From positions 186,001 to 250,000 of the forward strand of contig NZ_BMWE01000004.1 of assembly GCF_014651075.1 (NCBI RefSeq): a stretch of DNA of 64,000 nt. Reading direction: 5' to 3'. The notes under the pieces are model-generated. The model searched no databases. It worked only from the letters and a program-made list of their open reading frames with translations, and had not been told where the DNA came from. This DNA comes from Streptomyces djakartensis (lineage in GTDB: Bacteria > Actinomycetota > Actinomycetes > Streptomycetales > Streptomycetaceae). The first letter of the stretch is position 1, and each line of letters starts with the position of its first letter. Below, piece after piece: positions 1-7,847 of this stretch. The position numbers and the translations under genes were made by a program.

Positions 1-1
1 G

Positions 2-781
2 GCAGTCTTTGTTGAGGAAGGCTGGCAGACACAGCTCTTCGTGCCCTGGGGTGCAGAGGGAGGCGCTTCTGATTTTCCTGGCGGCGAAGCTGAACTCGAG
101 CGGAGTCTTTTCACTATGGTGCCGCGTGCGGCAGGGTTTTCTCCGAAAGCGGCGTGGCAATACACTCATGTCGAAGCAGCACTTGACGGACTGGCCGAGG
201 GGCGGATCATTCTCTCTCGAAAGGATGAGCGTGCTCTCCGGAATGGCAAATTCGATAACCCAATCCTCGCCCTAATTGGCGCCTACGGTCTTGCCTTTGG
301 GTTTGTGAACTACTATAAGTGTGAAATCGGGGACGAAGATCGGGCGGAATGGTCGTCTGTCATTGCTAATCGGATTTTGCAGCTAATTCCTCATAGCCCA
401 GATGCTCACCTTGTTCGTCACCTGCTATGCGGTCCCGGATCACTGCCTGAGTTCGACCAAATGGGTGGTGTAGGAACCCCTGCTGCACCAGCATTGACAG
501 CCTTCGGAGAGCCGCCCATTTTTGCTGATGGAATAGAGGCCCTAATTGGGCGGGCCGTGACGGACGAGCGGATTATTCCAGCAGGCAGTTGGAACGCCAG
601 AATGGCCTCCGTGCGGACTAGCGGAAGTGTTTATAGCCGCTGGGACCTTGACATAGACCCGCGCCAGCAAATTCGAGATGTGCTCGCCGCGGCTCACGCT
701 GTTGGTATTCTTGACTCCGCAGCCCTTTCCGCCCATAGCGGGCTCCCCTTGTCCTTGGTCCAAGAGGCTGGCGTCACATAG
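2..781 (+). CDS. 5'-truncated effector-like protein, C-terminal part
   Basis: The reading frame is open from the first bases of the window to the stop at 781, so the start lies outside. About 259 residues are visible. I do not recognise a catalytic motif. The stretch holding DNPILALIGAYGL, then LQLIPHSPDAHLVRHLL, then FGEPPIFADGIEALI resembles the C-terminal region that follows caspase-like, CHAT or patatin domains in bacterial conflict-system effectors (inference from motif layout, not a database match). It runs towards the minus-strand defence operon that ends at 925. Base composition is visibly less GC-rich than the phage genes further right, as is common in defence islands. It could equally be another multidomain Streptomyces protein; the missing N-terminus decides. 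Confidence 0.5.
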   Translation, partial: AVFVEEGWQTQLFVPWGAEGGASDFPGGEAELERSLFTMVPRAAGFSPKAAWQYTHVEAALDGLAEGRIILSRKDERALRNGKFDNPILALIGAYGLAFGFVNYYKCEIGDEDRAEWSSVIANRILQLIPHSPDAHLVRHLLCGPGSLPEFDQMGGVGTPAAPALTAFGEPPIFADGIEALIGRAVTDERIIPAGSWNARMASVRTSGSVYSRWDLDIDPRQQIRDVLAAAHAVGILDSAALSAHSGLPLSLVQEAGVT

Positions 782-788
782 CTGCCTC

Positions 789-803
789 AGCCGGAAACCG
801 GCT
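789..803. terminator. short hairpin after the truncated gene
   Basis: AGCCGG, a three-base AAA loop, then CCGGCT form a perfect 6-bp stem 8 bases after the stop at 781, between two convergent genes. There is no U-tract, so termination is only plausible. Confidence 0.35.
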
Positions 804-924
804 CACCTGTAGCGGCACCGAAGTAGTCGCAAGCCAGCTCGCTGACGATGGCTCCCAGGAGTGATCTGCGTTCAATTATTCCCCCGTTATCAGCCTGGTG
901 TACTGGCTCACTGAAGGTTCACAA

Positions 925-1758
925 CTACTCCAGGGCGAAGCCGCCATTTATGTACCATGAGCTGTCAGCCAGTGCCTGGTACATGGCAGCCCGCCACAGG
1001 TTCGGATCTTCCTCGGCTAAGCCTGCGGCTTCGTCTCGCAGATAATCGCCCACCACCGACGGAGCCTTGCGCTTCAGGACGTACCGAAGACTGCTCATCT
1101 CTCGAGCTGCCTGCGATCCGTACAGCGACGCGAGTTCGAACGTGCGGAAGTGCCCGTGAACCCGTGCCGTTAGAACGGTGTCCCACGCCGACGGCGGATT
1201 CACATAAAACTCGACGGCTGCAGGGGCCACTTCGTGGACACGGGCGAAGAGCCACTTTTCTTTACCGACGTCGTCGAAGTAGGGGTGAAGCGTCTGCTCA
1301 ACGGCACTCGTCGGAACGGTCTCGCCCTTCACCGTGTTGCAGCTACGGCACGCGGGAACCAGGTTGAACGGCACAACGGACAGCAGCGGATACGCCGTCT
1401 TCGGCAACTGATGGTCGAGGGTCTCTACATCCCGATGACCGCACAGGGGGCAACGCCCCAGGGGCGCGGCGGCCTTCAGCTTGTCGTACTCGTCCCTACC
1501 TGGATTGCCCTTTCGGGACATACGCTGCGTGTAGTTCTTCTTCAGCTCGGCTCTATCGGTCTTGTCGGCGGGCTTGGCCCTGAGGTCAGCCAGCGTGTGC
1601 AGGGTTGCCGCCGCGGCTGCGGTTTCAAAGCGGTCAGCGGCGTTGACCACCTCTTCTTCCAGGGCCATCAGCCGTGTCATGGCCTTCGGCCGGGACTTGC
1701 TTATGCAAGTCAGGTAGACCGTGCGGGCCGAGAGGGCAGGGACTGGCAGAGTCCACAT
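925..1758 (-). CDS. HNH endonuclease, PtuB-like
   Basis: 277 residues. An HNH/zinc module lies in the first half: CPLC at C103/C106, then LDHQLPK with D115-H116, N132 in PFNLVP, and C137/C140 in CRSC. This is the layout of HNH nucleases with a four-Cys zinc knuckle, where the DH histidine is the metal/general-base residue. The ATG overlaps the stop of the upstream ATPase gene by one base (TGATG), so the two are almost certainly translationally coupled. An ATPase coupled to an HNH protein is the arrangement of Septu (PtuA-PtuB), which degrades DNA or nicks invading genomes under ATPase control. The C-terminal 130 residues carry no motif I recognise. The HNH call is firm; the Septu assignment is inference from gene pairing. 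Confidence 0.85.
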   Translation of the reverse strand: MWTLPVPALSARTVYLTCISKSRPKAMTRLMALEEEVVNAADRFETAAAAATLHTLADLRAKPADKTDRAELKKNYTQRMSRKGNPGRDEYDKLKAAAPLGRCPLCGHRDVETLDHQLPKTAYPLLSVVPFNLVPACRSCNTVKGETVPTSAVEQTLHPYFDDVGKEKWLFARVHEVAPAAVEFYVNPPSAWDTVLTARVHGHFRTFELASLYGSQAAREMSSLRYVLKRKAPSVVGDYLRDEAAGLAEEDPNLWRAAMYQALADSSWYINGGFALE

Positions 1759-3329
1759 CAGGTCCGGCCCTCCCAGTTCACGGGTCCGTCTGAGTCTCGG
1801 ACAGCGATGAGGGATCGGACGATAGCCTTGGCCTCGCCTCCGAGCTTGCCGTCGAACCGTCCGAGGACATGCTCGTACGAGAGGCCCTGGCGTACCGCGG
1901 CCTTCAGGTCACGGTGGAATCCGGAGTCGGTTACCTCTAGCCCAAAGACCTCGTGAGTGAGGACGCCGACGTTCTCACCGAAAGTCTCGATGGCGGGGCG
2001 GTCAGCGACCAACTGATTGCCGTGGCGCCTCAGTTTCCACACGCAGGACGCCGGAACCTCCTGGAGGGCGACGGGCGAGTGTGTGGCGATGACTGCCAGA
2101 CCGTTACGGTCCGCGAGTAGGTCGGACAGAGCGCGTATGAACGCGGCCAGCAGCGGTGGGTGCAGATGAGATTCAGGTTCGTCGATGATCACCAGCGAAC
2201 GCTCAGTGACGTGCTCGACCAACCGAGTCATGGTCAGCAGTACAACTTTATGACCCGAGCTCAGGCTACTGAACAACTGCCGAGCTTTCCGCCGGCGCAT
2301 GTTCGCGCTCCGGGTGGACTGGAAGTCCGCCAGCCATGATTCCTCGAGGAGGCCGCTGCCAGCGAATTGCAGGGTTCGAAGCGCCATCGCCCACCGATCT
2401 GCCCGCTCTCCCGTCAGGCAGGCCTCCACACTGTCCGCGAAGTCCTTCTTGATCTGACCCGATGTCTTGACCCGCGGCGCACGCGTTCCGCCAGTGGGGA
2501 TCTTCAGCCCGACATAGGCATAGGAGATAGCCACATCGTCGTCGTGGATAAGCGGGAACTCATCGAAGGCACTGAAGGTAACGCTGACCAGGTTCGCGAA
2601 GGACCTGCGAGCGCCTCGGTTGTACTCAATGATGCGACCGACGTCTTCCTCAGGAGCTGCGTAGTCGGCAACACAGCGTGTCAGACTGTTCAGGAGGTAA
2701 GACTTGCCGACGCTGTTGCGGCCGATCAGCACATGGATGTTGGTGGACGGTCGCGAGTTCGGAGACACCTCGAACGGAAGGATCACCGACTTGCCCCCGC
2801 TGCCAGCGGGGACCGGCGCCTCATAAGCCACCTGGAAACCTGACACTCGAACGCCGCCTTGAGCGATGCGGCGGAACTGCTCCTCGACTGCGGTTGCCTT
2901 CACGAACCGCATGAGGGAATCGCGAGTCACTTGCTCGTGCTGGACGCGGTCGAAGATGCTCGCGTCGAAGGCCATGTCCTTCAGCGCGCTCAGGACTGGT
3001 ACGCGAATGTCGTCGCCGAGTTGGCGCAGGCGTTCGTAGTACGAGTCGTCCTGGCCCAAGGAAAAATGCCGTTCCCCAAGTACCTCGAAGCTCTGAGGTA
3101 TGCGCGCAATGCGGCCCGGCTCTTCCGGGTTCTGATCCCGCCCCGGGTGCATCCCAAACTCGCCGATCTTCACCTCGCCGATCCCGTGACGGCGCCCGTC
3201 CTGGTCGTAAATCACCAGGTGGAACATGGTGACGAAGCCATAGTCGTTCCATTTGTCTCTGACCAGCAGCGCCTGGGACCGGACGCCCTTCGGTTGTCGT
3301 TGACCCCGCTCCACGACCGTGAACTGCAA
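1758..3329 (-). CDS. AAA/ABC-type ATPase, PtuA/OLD-like, with extra N-terminal domain
   Basis: 523 residues from a TTG at 3329 that follows GGAGGAAGC; an in-frame GTG at 3383 would add 18 residues without a ribosome site. Motifs: Walker A GRNSVGKS (203-210), ABC-signature-like LSSGHKVVLL (356-365), Walker B LVIIDEPE (379-386), H-loop ATHSP (H417). This is the SMC/ABC-like class shared by PtuA, OLD and GajA. No TOPRIM domain follows the ATPase, which argues against OLD/GajA and for a Septu-type partner of the HNH gene it overlaps. The P-loop starts only near residue 203; about 190 residues before it (HLVIYDQDGRRHGIGEVKIGEF and onward) form an additional domain not seen in minimal PtuA. It may sense a ligand or RNA/DNA (inference). 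Confidence 0.8.
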   Translation of the reverse strand: MQFTVVERGQRQPKGVRSQALLVRDKWNDYGFVTMFHLVIYDQDGRRHGIGEVKIGEFGMHPGRDQNPEEPGRIARIPQSFEVLGERHFSLGQDDSYYERLRQLGDDIRVPVLSALKDMAFDASIFDRVQHEQVTRDSLMRFVKATAVEEQFRRIAQGGVRVSGFQVAYEAPVPAGSGGKSVILPFEVSPNSRPSTNIHVLIGRNSVGKSYLLNSLTRCVADYAAPEEDVGRIIEYNRGARRSFANLVSVTFSAFDEFPLIHDDDVAISYAYVGLKIPTGGTRAPRVKTSGQIKKDFADSVEACLTGERADRWAMALRTLQFAGSGLLEESWLADFQSTRSANMRRRKARQLFSSLSSGHKVVLLTMTRLVEHVTERSLVIIDEPESHLHPPLLAAFIRALSDLLADRNGLAVIATHSPVALQEVPASCVWKLRRHGNQLVADRPAIETFGENVGVLTHEVFGLEVTDSGFHRDLKAAVRQGLSYEHVLGRFDGKLGGEAKAIVRSLIAVRDSDGPVNWEGRT

Positions 3330-3820
3330 GCTTCCTCCGCCTTGTCCCGCCCGCGCTCCCACACGGCCAGCCGATGCCTGCACACGCGTGCAGCCGGACT
3401 CAGACAGGTCAGCGTAGCCGTATCGATTGCAGCCGTCCCAATGTGTTCCCTACGGCCATTCATCAGCGCCGACAGACTCTGCACGACATGGCTTGTCACT
3501 GGTCCCGCAATGCTCATTTCGGTTTCGAGCGCACGCGGGGTGGGACCTGAGAGGAAACCCACGGTCCATCCGTCAAAGCCACACGGGACAGGGCCGGAGC
3601 GGAACCGACGGCCCAGCTCTACGAGCAGGAGCGTGACCATCACATCGTCGTGTGACCAACAGTCGGACAGCAGAAGGGTGTTAGGTGGCCGGCAGAGACT
3701 TGCCTGACCGTGTGGATGCGGCCGCGCACCCTGAAGCAGCTCGCCGCGCTACAACGGTACGGGCGTGAGTGTGATGCCACCGCACCGTGCCGATCATCTG
3801 TCGGGCGCGGCGCTGATCGG
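3330..3820. other. 491-base stretch with no gene I can support
   Basis: It separates the Septu-like pair from the Abi-C gene. A minus-strand frame (3643 to 3212) is open for 143 codons, but it overlaps the 5' part of the ATPase gene, has no ribosome site and only moderate G/C at third positions, so I do not call it. The stretch may carry the promoter of the ATPase/HNH pair. Confidence 0.4.
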
Positions 3821-4660
3821 CTACACCTGCTCCGCAGCGTGGGCTTCGATATAGAAGGTCGCGGCCGTGACGGCCGCGGACACGGCCAGGCGTGCGGTCG
3901 CAACATCCAGCGTGGGACGTTGGCTTAGTCCGTGGCCGGTCCCGAATCCAGCGTTCCGTAGCTCCGCGATGCTGTTCACGAGGTTCGCGAGAGCACCAAG
4001 CGTCTTGCGGCGCTGTACGGCCCCTGGCTCGCTGCCCCGAACTCCCGCCGGATCAAGGCCCAGAGCGATGTTGGCCTCCTTCAACAAGTGCGGGATGTCC
4101 TTCTTCGTTTCTGGTCCGTTGCCGTGAAGTCCCAGCACTGCCTTGAGGACGGTCTCCAGCAGTTCCTTGGCTGATCCGATCGCCTGGGCTGGATCGTCTC
4201 GAATGCCGCGCCGGATACGGGCCGCATGTTCGTCAACATCTGCAAGGCCCAGTTGCTTGGCCGCAGCCTGTAGTTCATCCACGCCGACGTCAGCCATTTG
4301 GCTGCCGTAGATGTCGCTGAATAGGACAGGCTCGTGCTGGGTCAGCCACTCGGGGAGCCCCAGCATTCGTTCGGCAACCGCGAAGTGCGCTTCATCAATG
4401 GCCTTGGTCGAGATCCTGTAGGGGCCGGCACCGGTGTACTGGCCAGGTGGTCGGAGGATCGCCTCGACCATGTCCAGCACATGGCCGGAATAGTCCTCGT
4501 CGTTCCAATCCAGACTGCGCAGGAGCCTGGGGTGCTCCCGGATTCGGTCGGCGTACCCCGTCTCGTAGCCGAGTGTCAGCCAATCCCCGCGATCGAACTT
4601 GGCCTCAATGGCCTTCGCGACCGCGAGCACCACCTTCTCGGGCTTCACATCCCGCTGCAT
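3821..4660 (-). CDS. Abortive-infection (Abi-C / HEPN-type) protein
   Basis: 279 residues from an ATG behind GGGAGAGACG; an in-frame GTG at 4678 is less likely. The C-terminal half has the Abi-C (PF14355) pattern: AIGSAKELLETVLKAVL, then LLKEANIALGLDPAG, then LVNSIAELRNAGFGTGHG, then LDVATARLAVSAA. The R235-N...H243 spacing in RNAGFGTGH fits an RNxxxxxxH HEPN-type RNase motif. HEPN proteins of this kind usually act as toxins or RNases in abortive infection. The N-terminal 120 residues are unassigned. It is on the same strand as the DUF499 gene 331 bases upstream and the ATPase gene downstream, so it belongs to the island, although the gaps suggest it may have its own promoter. Confidence 0.75.
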   Translation of the reverse strand: MQRDVKPEKVVLAVAKAIEAKFDRGDWLTLGYETGYADRIREHPRLLRSLDWNDEDYSGHVLDMVEAILRPPGQYTGAGPYRISTKAIDEAHFAVAERMLGLPEWLTQHEPVLFSDIYGSQMADVGVDELQAAAKQLGLADVDEHAARIRRGIRDDPAQAIGSAKELLETVLKAVLGLHGNGPETKKDIPHLLKEANIALGLDPAGVRGSEPGAVQRRKTLGALANLVNSIAELRNAGFGTGHGLSQRPTLDVATARLAVSAAVTAATFYIEAHAAEQV

Positions 4661-4991
4661 CGTCTCTCCCCGCGCCACTTCAATGACTCACCGTATCGAT
4701 GAGCAGGCTGTGTGCGCCCGCGATTTACCAGCGCCCGTCGCCCTCCCCCTGGTGTAAGTGGGGCCTGGTACGTAGTGCCACCTGGCTACCCCACGTGGCG
4801 GACGGAACCTGGCCGACCATAAACTCGGCACCCCGCGACTCCGACCACGTAGGCGCGCCCGCAGCCTTGGCTGTCAACCAGGCTGCAGTCGAACGCCCGG
4901 GAGTTCGATGACCCGGCGACTCTCGTCGACACGGCGCTCGCCTATCTCCCATGCTGCGGGCGCCGTTGCTGTCGGCGATGACGGCTATGGG
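4661..4991. other. 331-base intergenic stretch
   Basis: No coding frame with a ribosome site and no convincing RNA gene. A T-arm-like CCCGGGAGTTCGATGACCCGG near 4895-4917 is not part of a foldable tRNA. It probably holds the 3' end of the helicase/methylase/DUF499 transcript and the promoter for the Abi-C gene. Confidence 0.4.
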
Positions 4992-7802
4992 CTACTGGGT
5001 GTCGACGTCGAGAACCTCGGTTGCTTCCTCCAAGGGCTCTACCAAGCCATTCCGGAAGGAAACCCGGTCGAACTCGCCCTCCGCATGGATCTTGATCTCG
5101 ATGCGAGCTTGGCCCGGCTGATCCGAGAGCCAGGAAAGCGCGCGCCGCAGGTTGAAGAGACCAGACCTATCGAGGACCGCCTCAATGTCCGCCACCCGAA
5201 CGCTGTCATTGGGAGCTGGGGCAGCGGGAGCGCCGCCGGCCGACGTGCCTCCTTGCGGGCGTGGAGCTAGCGATGGCGGAGTGGGCTGGGGCGCTGCGGG
5301 CGCTTCGGACTGGGGGGCGTTGGGGGCGGGCTCAACGGTCGCCTGCAGACACTCACGGGCGTAGTCGTGCCAGAGGATCGCTGCGTCGTCTGAGAGGTCG
5401 ATCTCATCTGCCGTAAGGCGTTCCCCGAAGCGCACTTGCCGTGCGTCGCGAGGAACGATCTCTTCCTCTTCTCGCACAAGCCCGACGGCGTAACCGAGTT
5501 CGGAAGTCTTGACTGCGTTCGCGATAGCCGAGGCGATGACCTTCTTATCCCAGAGCTTGGTGAACTCGTAGTAGCTGTAGAACCAGTCCACCAGGTCAGC
5601 GCAGGTGACCGCCTTACGGTCCGGTCCCAGGCCCGCCAAGGCGACGAGCTTCGCGGTGGTGACGGAACTGAACACGCGCTGGCTCAGGGCTTCCACGACA
5701 CGCTCGTGGAGGGCACGGCCTGCTGCCAGCATCGTGCGGAGATCTGAAGGCTCAAGTACATAGGGCGCGTCGCCTGACCGCGATCGCGTGGGGATCGTCA
5801 CGGTGCTGTAAGCGGCGCCGATGGCCGCAGAGCCGTCGCGTCGAGCGTTGGCAGCCTTCTCTTGAAGTTCCTCGATCTGCTCGGCGCTGAAGTTGTATTT
5901 CCTGTGCTGGTCCAGGAGTGATTTGGCGGCCAAACGCAGCCTTATTGCATGTCGGGCGAGATCGAACTGGGCCTTGTCCGGGAGGACCAGCGCGAGTCCG
6001 TTGCGGTATCGCCGTGGACTGCCCTTGCCGGCCTGTTCAATGAACTTCTCCTGCGGGTCACGGTCTTCAGACCAGTCCGGATGCAGGTAGGCGACCGTGA
6101 ACAGGGGGCGCTCGTCAGCGATACCGCCAGGAGTCTCCGGCCACAGAGCTACGCCCTTGTTTCCCTGCAGCTGCTTGTCGAGTTCAGCGCGTACCTCGGT
6201 GAGCACTTCATTGGAGTTGAGCTTGCTGGCCTCGTCGCGTACGAGTTTCGTCAGGTTGGGAGTGGCTTCGAAGCGGTAGCGGCGTCCCGTGTAGTGGAGG
6301 TACAGCTCCTCCTCGCGGAGATCATGCAATGCAGAAATGACGATGTTCCGGGTCAGGCCGGGAACAAGGACACTTCGGACAAGGTCTGATTCGAGCACGC
6401 CACGGTCCTCGCCCTCACGTGCCCCGAAGCTGTAGAGCATGATGGCGGTGGCAACGCGCGTCCCCACCCGAAGCTGCGCGATTGTCGGGCTGTCAGCCCC
6501 GAGCGTCCGGTCTACTGTCGTGCACCCCGCGCCCTCCGAGGTCACGTCGCTCGACAGCACGGACGTGTACCGCTCCCTCTCGCCTACCTGGGAGAAGAAC
6601 GCGCCGCGGGACGCCTCATCAGTGAAGTCGATGTCACCCGGCCCGATGAGCGGGCTCTTCGCTCCCGACTGCCACAGGGCGTGGACGACTGCAGCCAAGA
6701 ACTGCAATGCACCACGGGTTCGCTGGTACGAAGGCAGAGACCCCCAACGGTGGTACATGAGATCAAGCAGGTCGGGATGCAAGGGATATGCAGCCAGTAC
6801 CCGCTTCTCCAGGGAGTCTGCCGCCTCCTCTGCTTCCCGGCGTGCGTCGCCGGTTTCCGCCGTGGCCAGCAGTTGCTTCCGAAGGACGTCGGAATAGGAG
6901 CGTGCGACCTCTCTGTGGATGGCCTCGTCGCCGAGCTCCGCGAAGAGCCGCCGCTGAACAACGCGGAGCACCTCGTCGCCTGACACCGGCTCGCGCTTGG
7001 CATCAACTCGGGCCACGAGCTTGTCCAGGTCGCTCAGCAACCCCTCAGCGCCGACGGCCTCGCCGACACTGGCTTGGAGGCTGTAGACCATGGCGGCACG
7101 CGGCTGCGCGCTGATGGCTTCGGTGAGCGCCTGAACGAACAGCATGGCCTGACGGCCGGCGGTGGACTCTGCGCGCTGAAGCGCCATGGCCTTCTCGACA
7201 TAGATCAGGACCTCATCGAGGAGGATGAGGGTCGGACCATCGCCGATGACCTGCCGGAGGACATCTCCGCCTGGGGCGGACCCCGTCAGGTCGTGTTGCT
7301 CTACGAGCTCGTAGCGTCCGAGCTGGGCTGCGAGTTCTCCCCAGAGAGTGTGTGTCTCGACTCCTGTCGCGCTCATCGGGGAGAGAGGGTCGAGTTCCTC
7401 TCCAGACAGCACGGCAATCTGCACCTCGCCTGGATCGGCGATGTCCTTCAAGTCCGGGCAAGCAGCGATGGAGGCGGCGCGGTCGCGGACCAGGTGGAGG
7501 AGGGCGACAAGACTGTGGGTCTTACCGCCGCCGAAGGGGGTGCGGAGTTGCAGGACGTGGGAGCCGGTTCCACCTGAGAGGACGTCCATGACGTCCGTGA
7601 GCAACTCCCGCATCTTCTTGGTGAGGTACGTCGCCTGATAAAACCTACCGGCGTCCGTGTAGACGGGTGCGATACCCGTCCGGCCTCTGAAGACCCCGGC
7701 CAGATTGGCCGCGTAAGTCCCCATGTCGAGGACGCCTGCCGCAACGTCATCATGCGGACGTGCTACCTGCGTCCAAGGCGACAGCCGATAGCTCGAACTC
7801 AC
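4992..7802 (-). CDS. DUF499 (COG1483) AAA+ ATPase, anti-phage associated
   Basis: 936 residues from GTG 7802, preceded by GGGGGTAGGAACGCT. The P-loop is TPFGGGKTHS (88-97), the hallmark of the COG1483/DUF499 AAA+ family, with a Walker-B-like TLILLDEVLIYVE further on. The last ~120 residues include a low-complexity Pro/Ala linker (APNAPQSEAPAAPQ and onward) before a short terminal domain ending in EVLDVDTQ. DUF499 ATPases are almost always found beside DUF1156 methylases and helicases; they are predicted to power DNA recognition or loading in a modification-dependent defence system. Its neighbours here are exactly those: the methylase start-to-stop gap is 45 bases. Confidence 0.88.
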   Translation of the reverse strand: MSSSYRLSPWTQVARPHDDVAAGVLDMGTYAANLAGVFRGRTGIAPVYTDAGRFYQATYLTKKMRELLTDVMDVLSGGTGSHVLQLRTPFGGGKTHSLVALLHLVRDRAASIAACPDLKDIADPGEVQIAVLSGEELDPLSPMSATGVETHTLWGELAAQLGRYELVEQHDLTGSAPGGDVLRQVIGDGPTLILLDEVLIYVEKAMALQRAESTAGRQAMLFVQALTEAISAQPRAAMVYSLQASVGEAVGAEGLLSDLDKLVARVDAKREPVSGDEVLRVVQRRLFAELGDEAIHREVARSYSDVLRKQLLATAETGDARREAEEAADSLEKRVLAAYPLHPDLLDLMYHRWGSLPSYQRTRGALQFLAAVVHALWQSGAKSPLIGPGDIDFTDEASRGAFFSQVGERERYTSVLSSDVTSEGAGCTTVDRTLGADSPTIAQLRVGTRVATAIMLYSFGAREGEDRGVLESDLVRSVLVPGLTRNIVISALHDLREEELYLHYTGRRYRFEATPNLTKLVRDEASKLNSNEVLTEVRAELDKQLQGNKGVALWPETPGGIADERPLFTVAYLHPDWSEDRDPQEKFIEQAGKGSPRRYRNGLALVLPDKAQFDLARHAIRLRLAAKSLLDQHRKYNFSAEQIEELQEKAANARRDGSAAIGAAYSTVTIPTRSRSGDAPYVLEPSDLRTMLAAGRALHERVVEALSQRVFSSVTTAKLVALAGLGPDRKAVTCADLVDWFYSYYEFTKLWDKKVIASAIANAVKTSELGYAVGLVREEEEIVPRDARQVRFGERLTADEIDLSDDAAILWHDYARECLQATVEPAPNAPQSEAPAAPQPTPPSLAPRPQGGTSAGGAPAAPAPNDSVRVADIEAVLDRSGLFNLRRALSWLSDQPGQARIEIKIHAEGEFDRVSFRNGLVEPLEEATEVLDVDTQ

Positions 7803-7847
7803 AGCGTTCCTACCCCCTGTACTTCAACGTTGTGGATGGCCAGCACC

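Noticed and set aside
3212..3643. 143-codon minus-strand open frame upstream of the ATPase gene
   Set aside because: Overlaps the ATPase 5' end, lacks a ribosome site, third-position GC is only moderate, and no family pattern is visible.
4850..4925. tRNA-like T-arm CCCGGGAGTTCGATGACCCGG
   Set aside because: No matching acceptor stem, D-arm or anticodon arm can be drawn around it.
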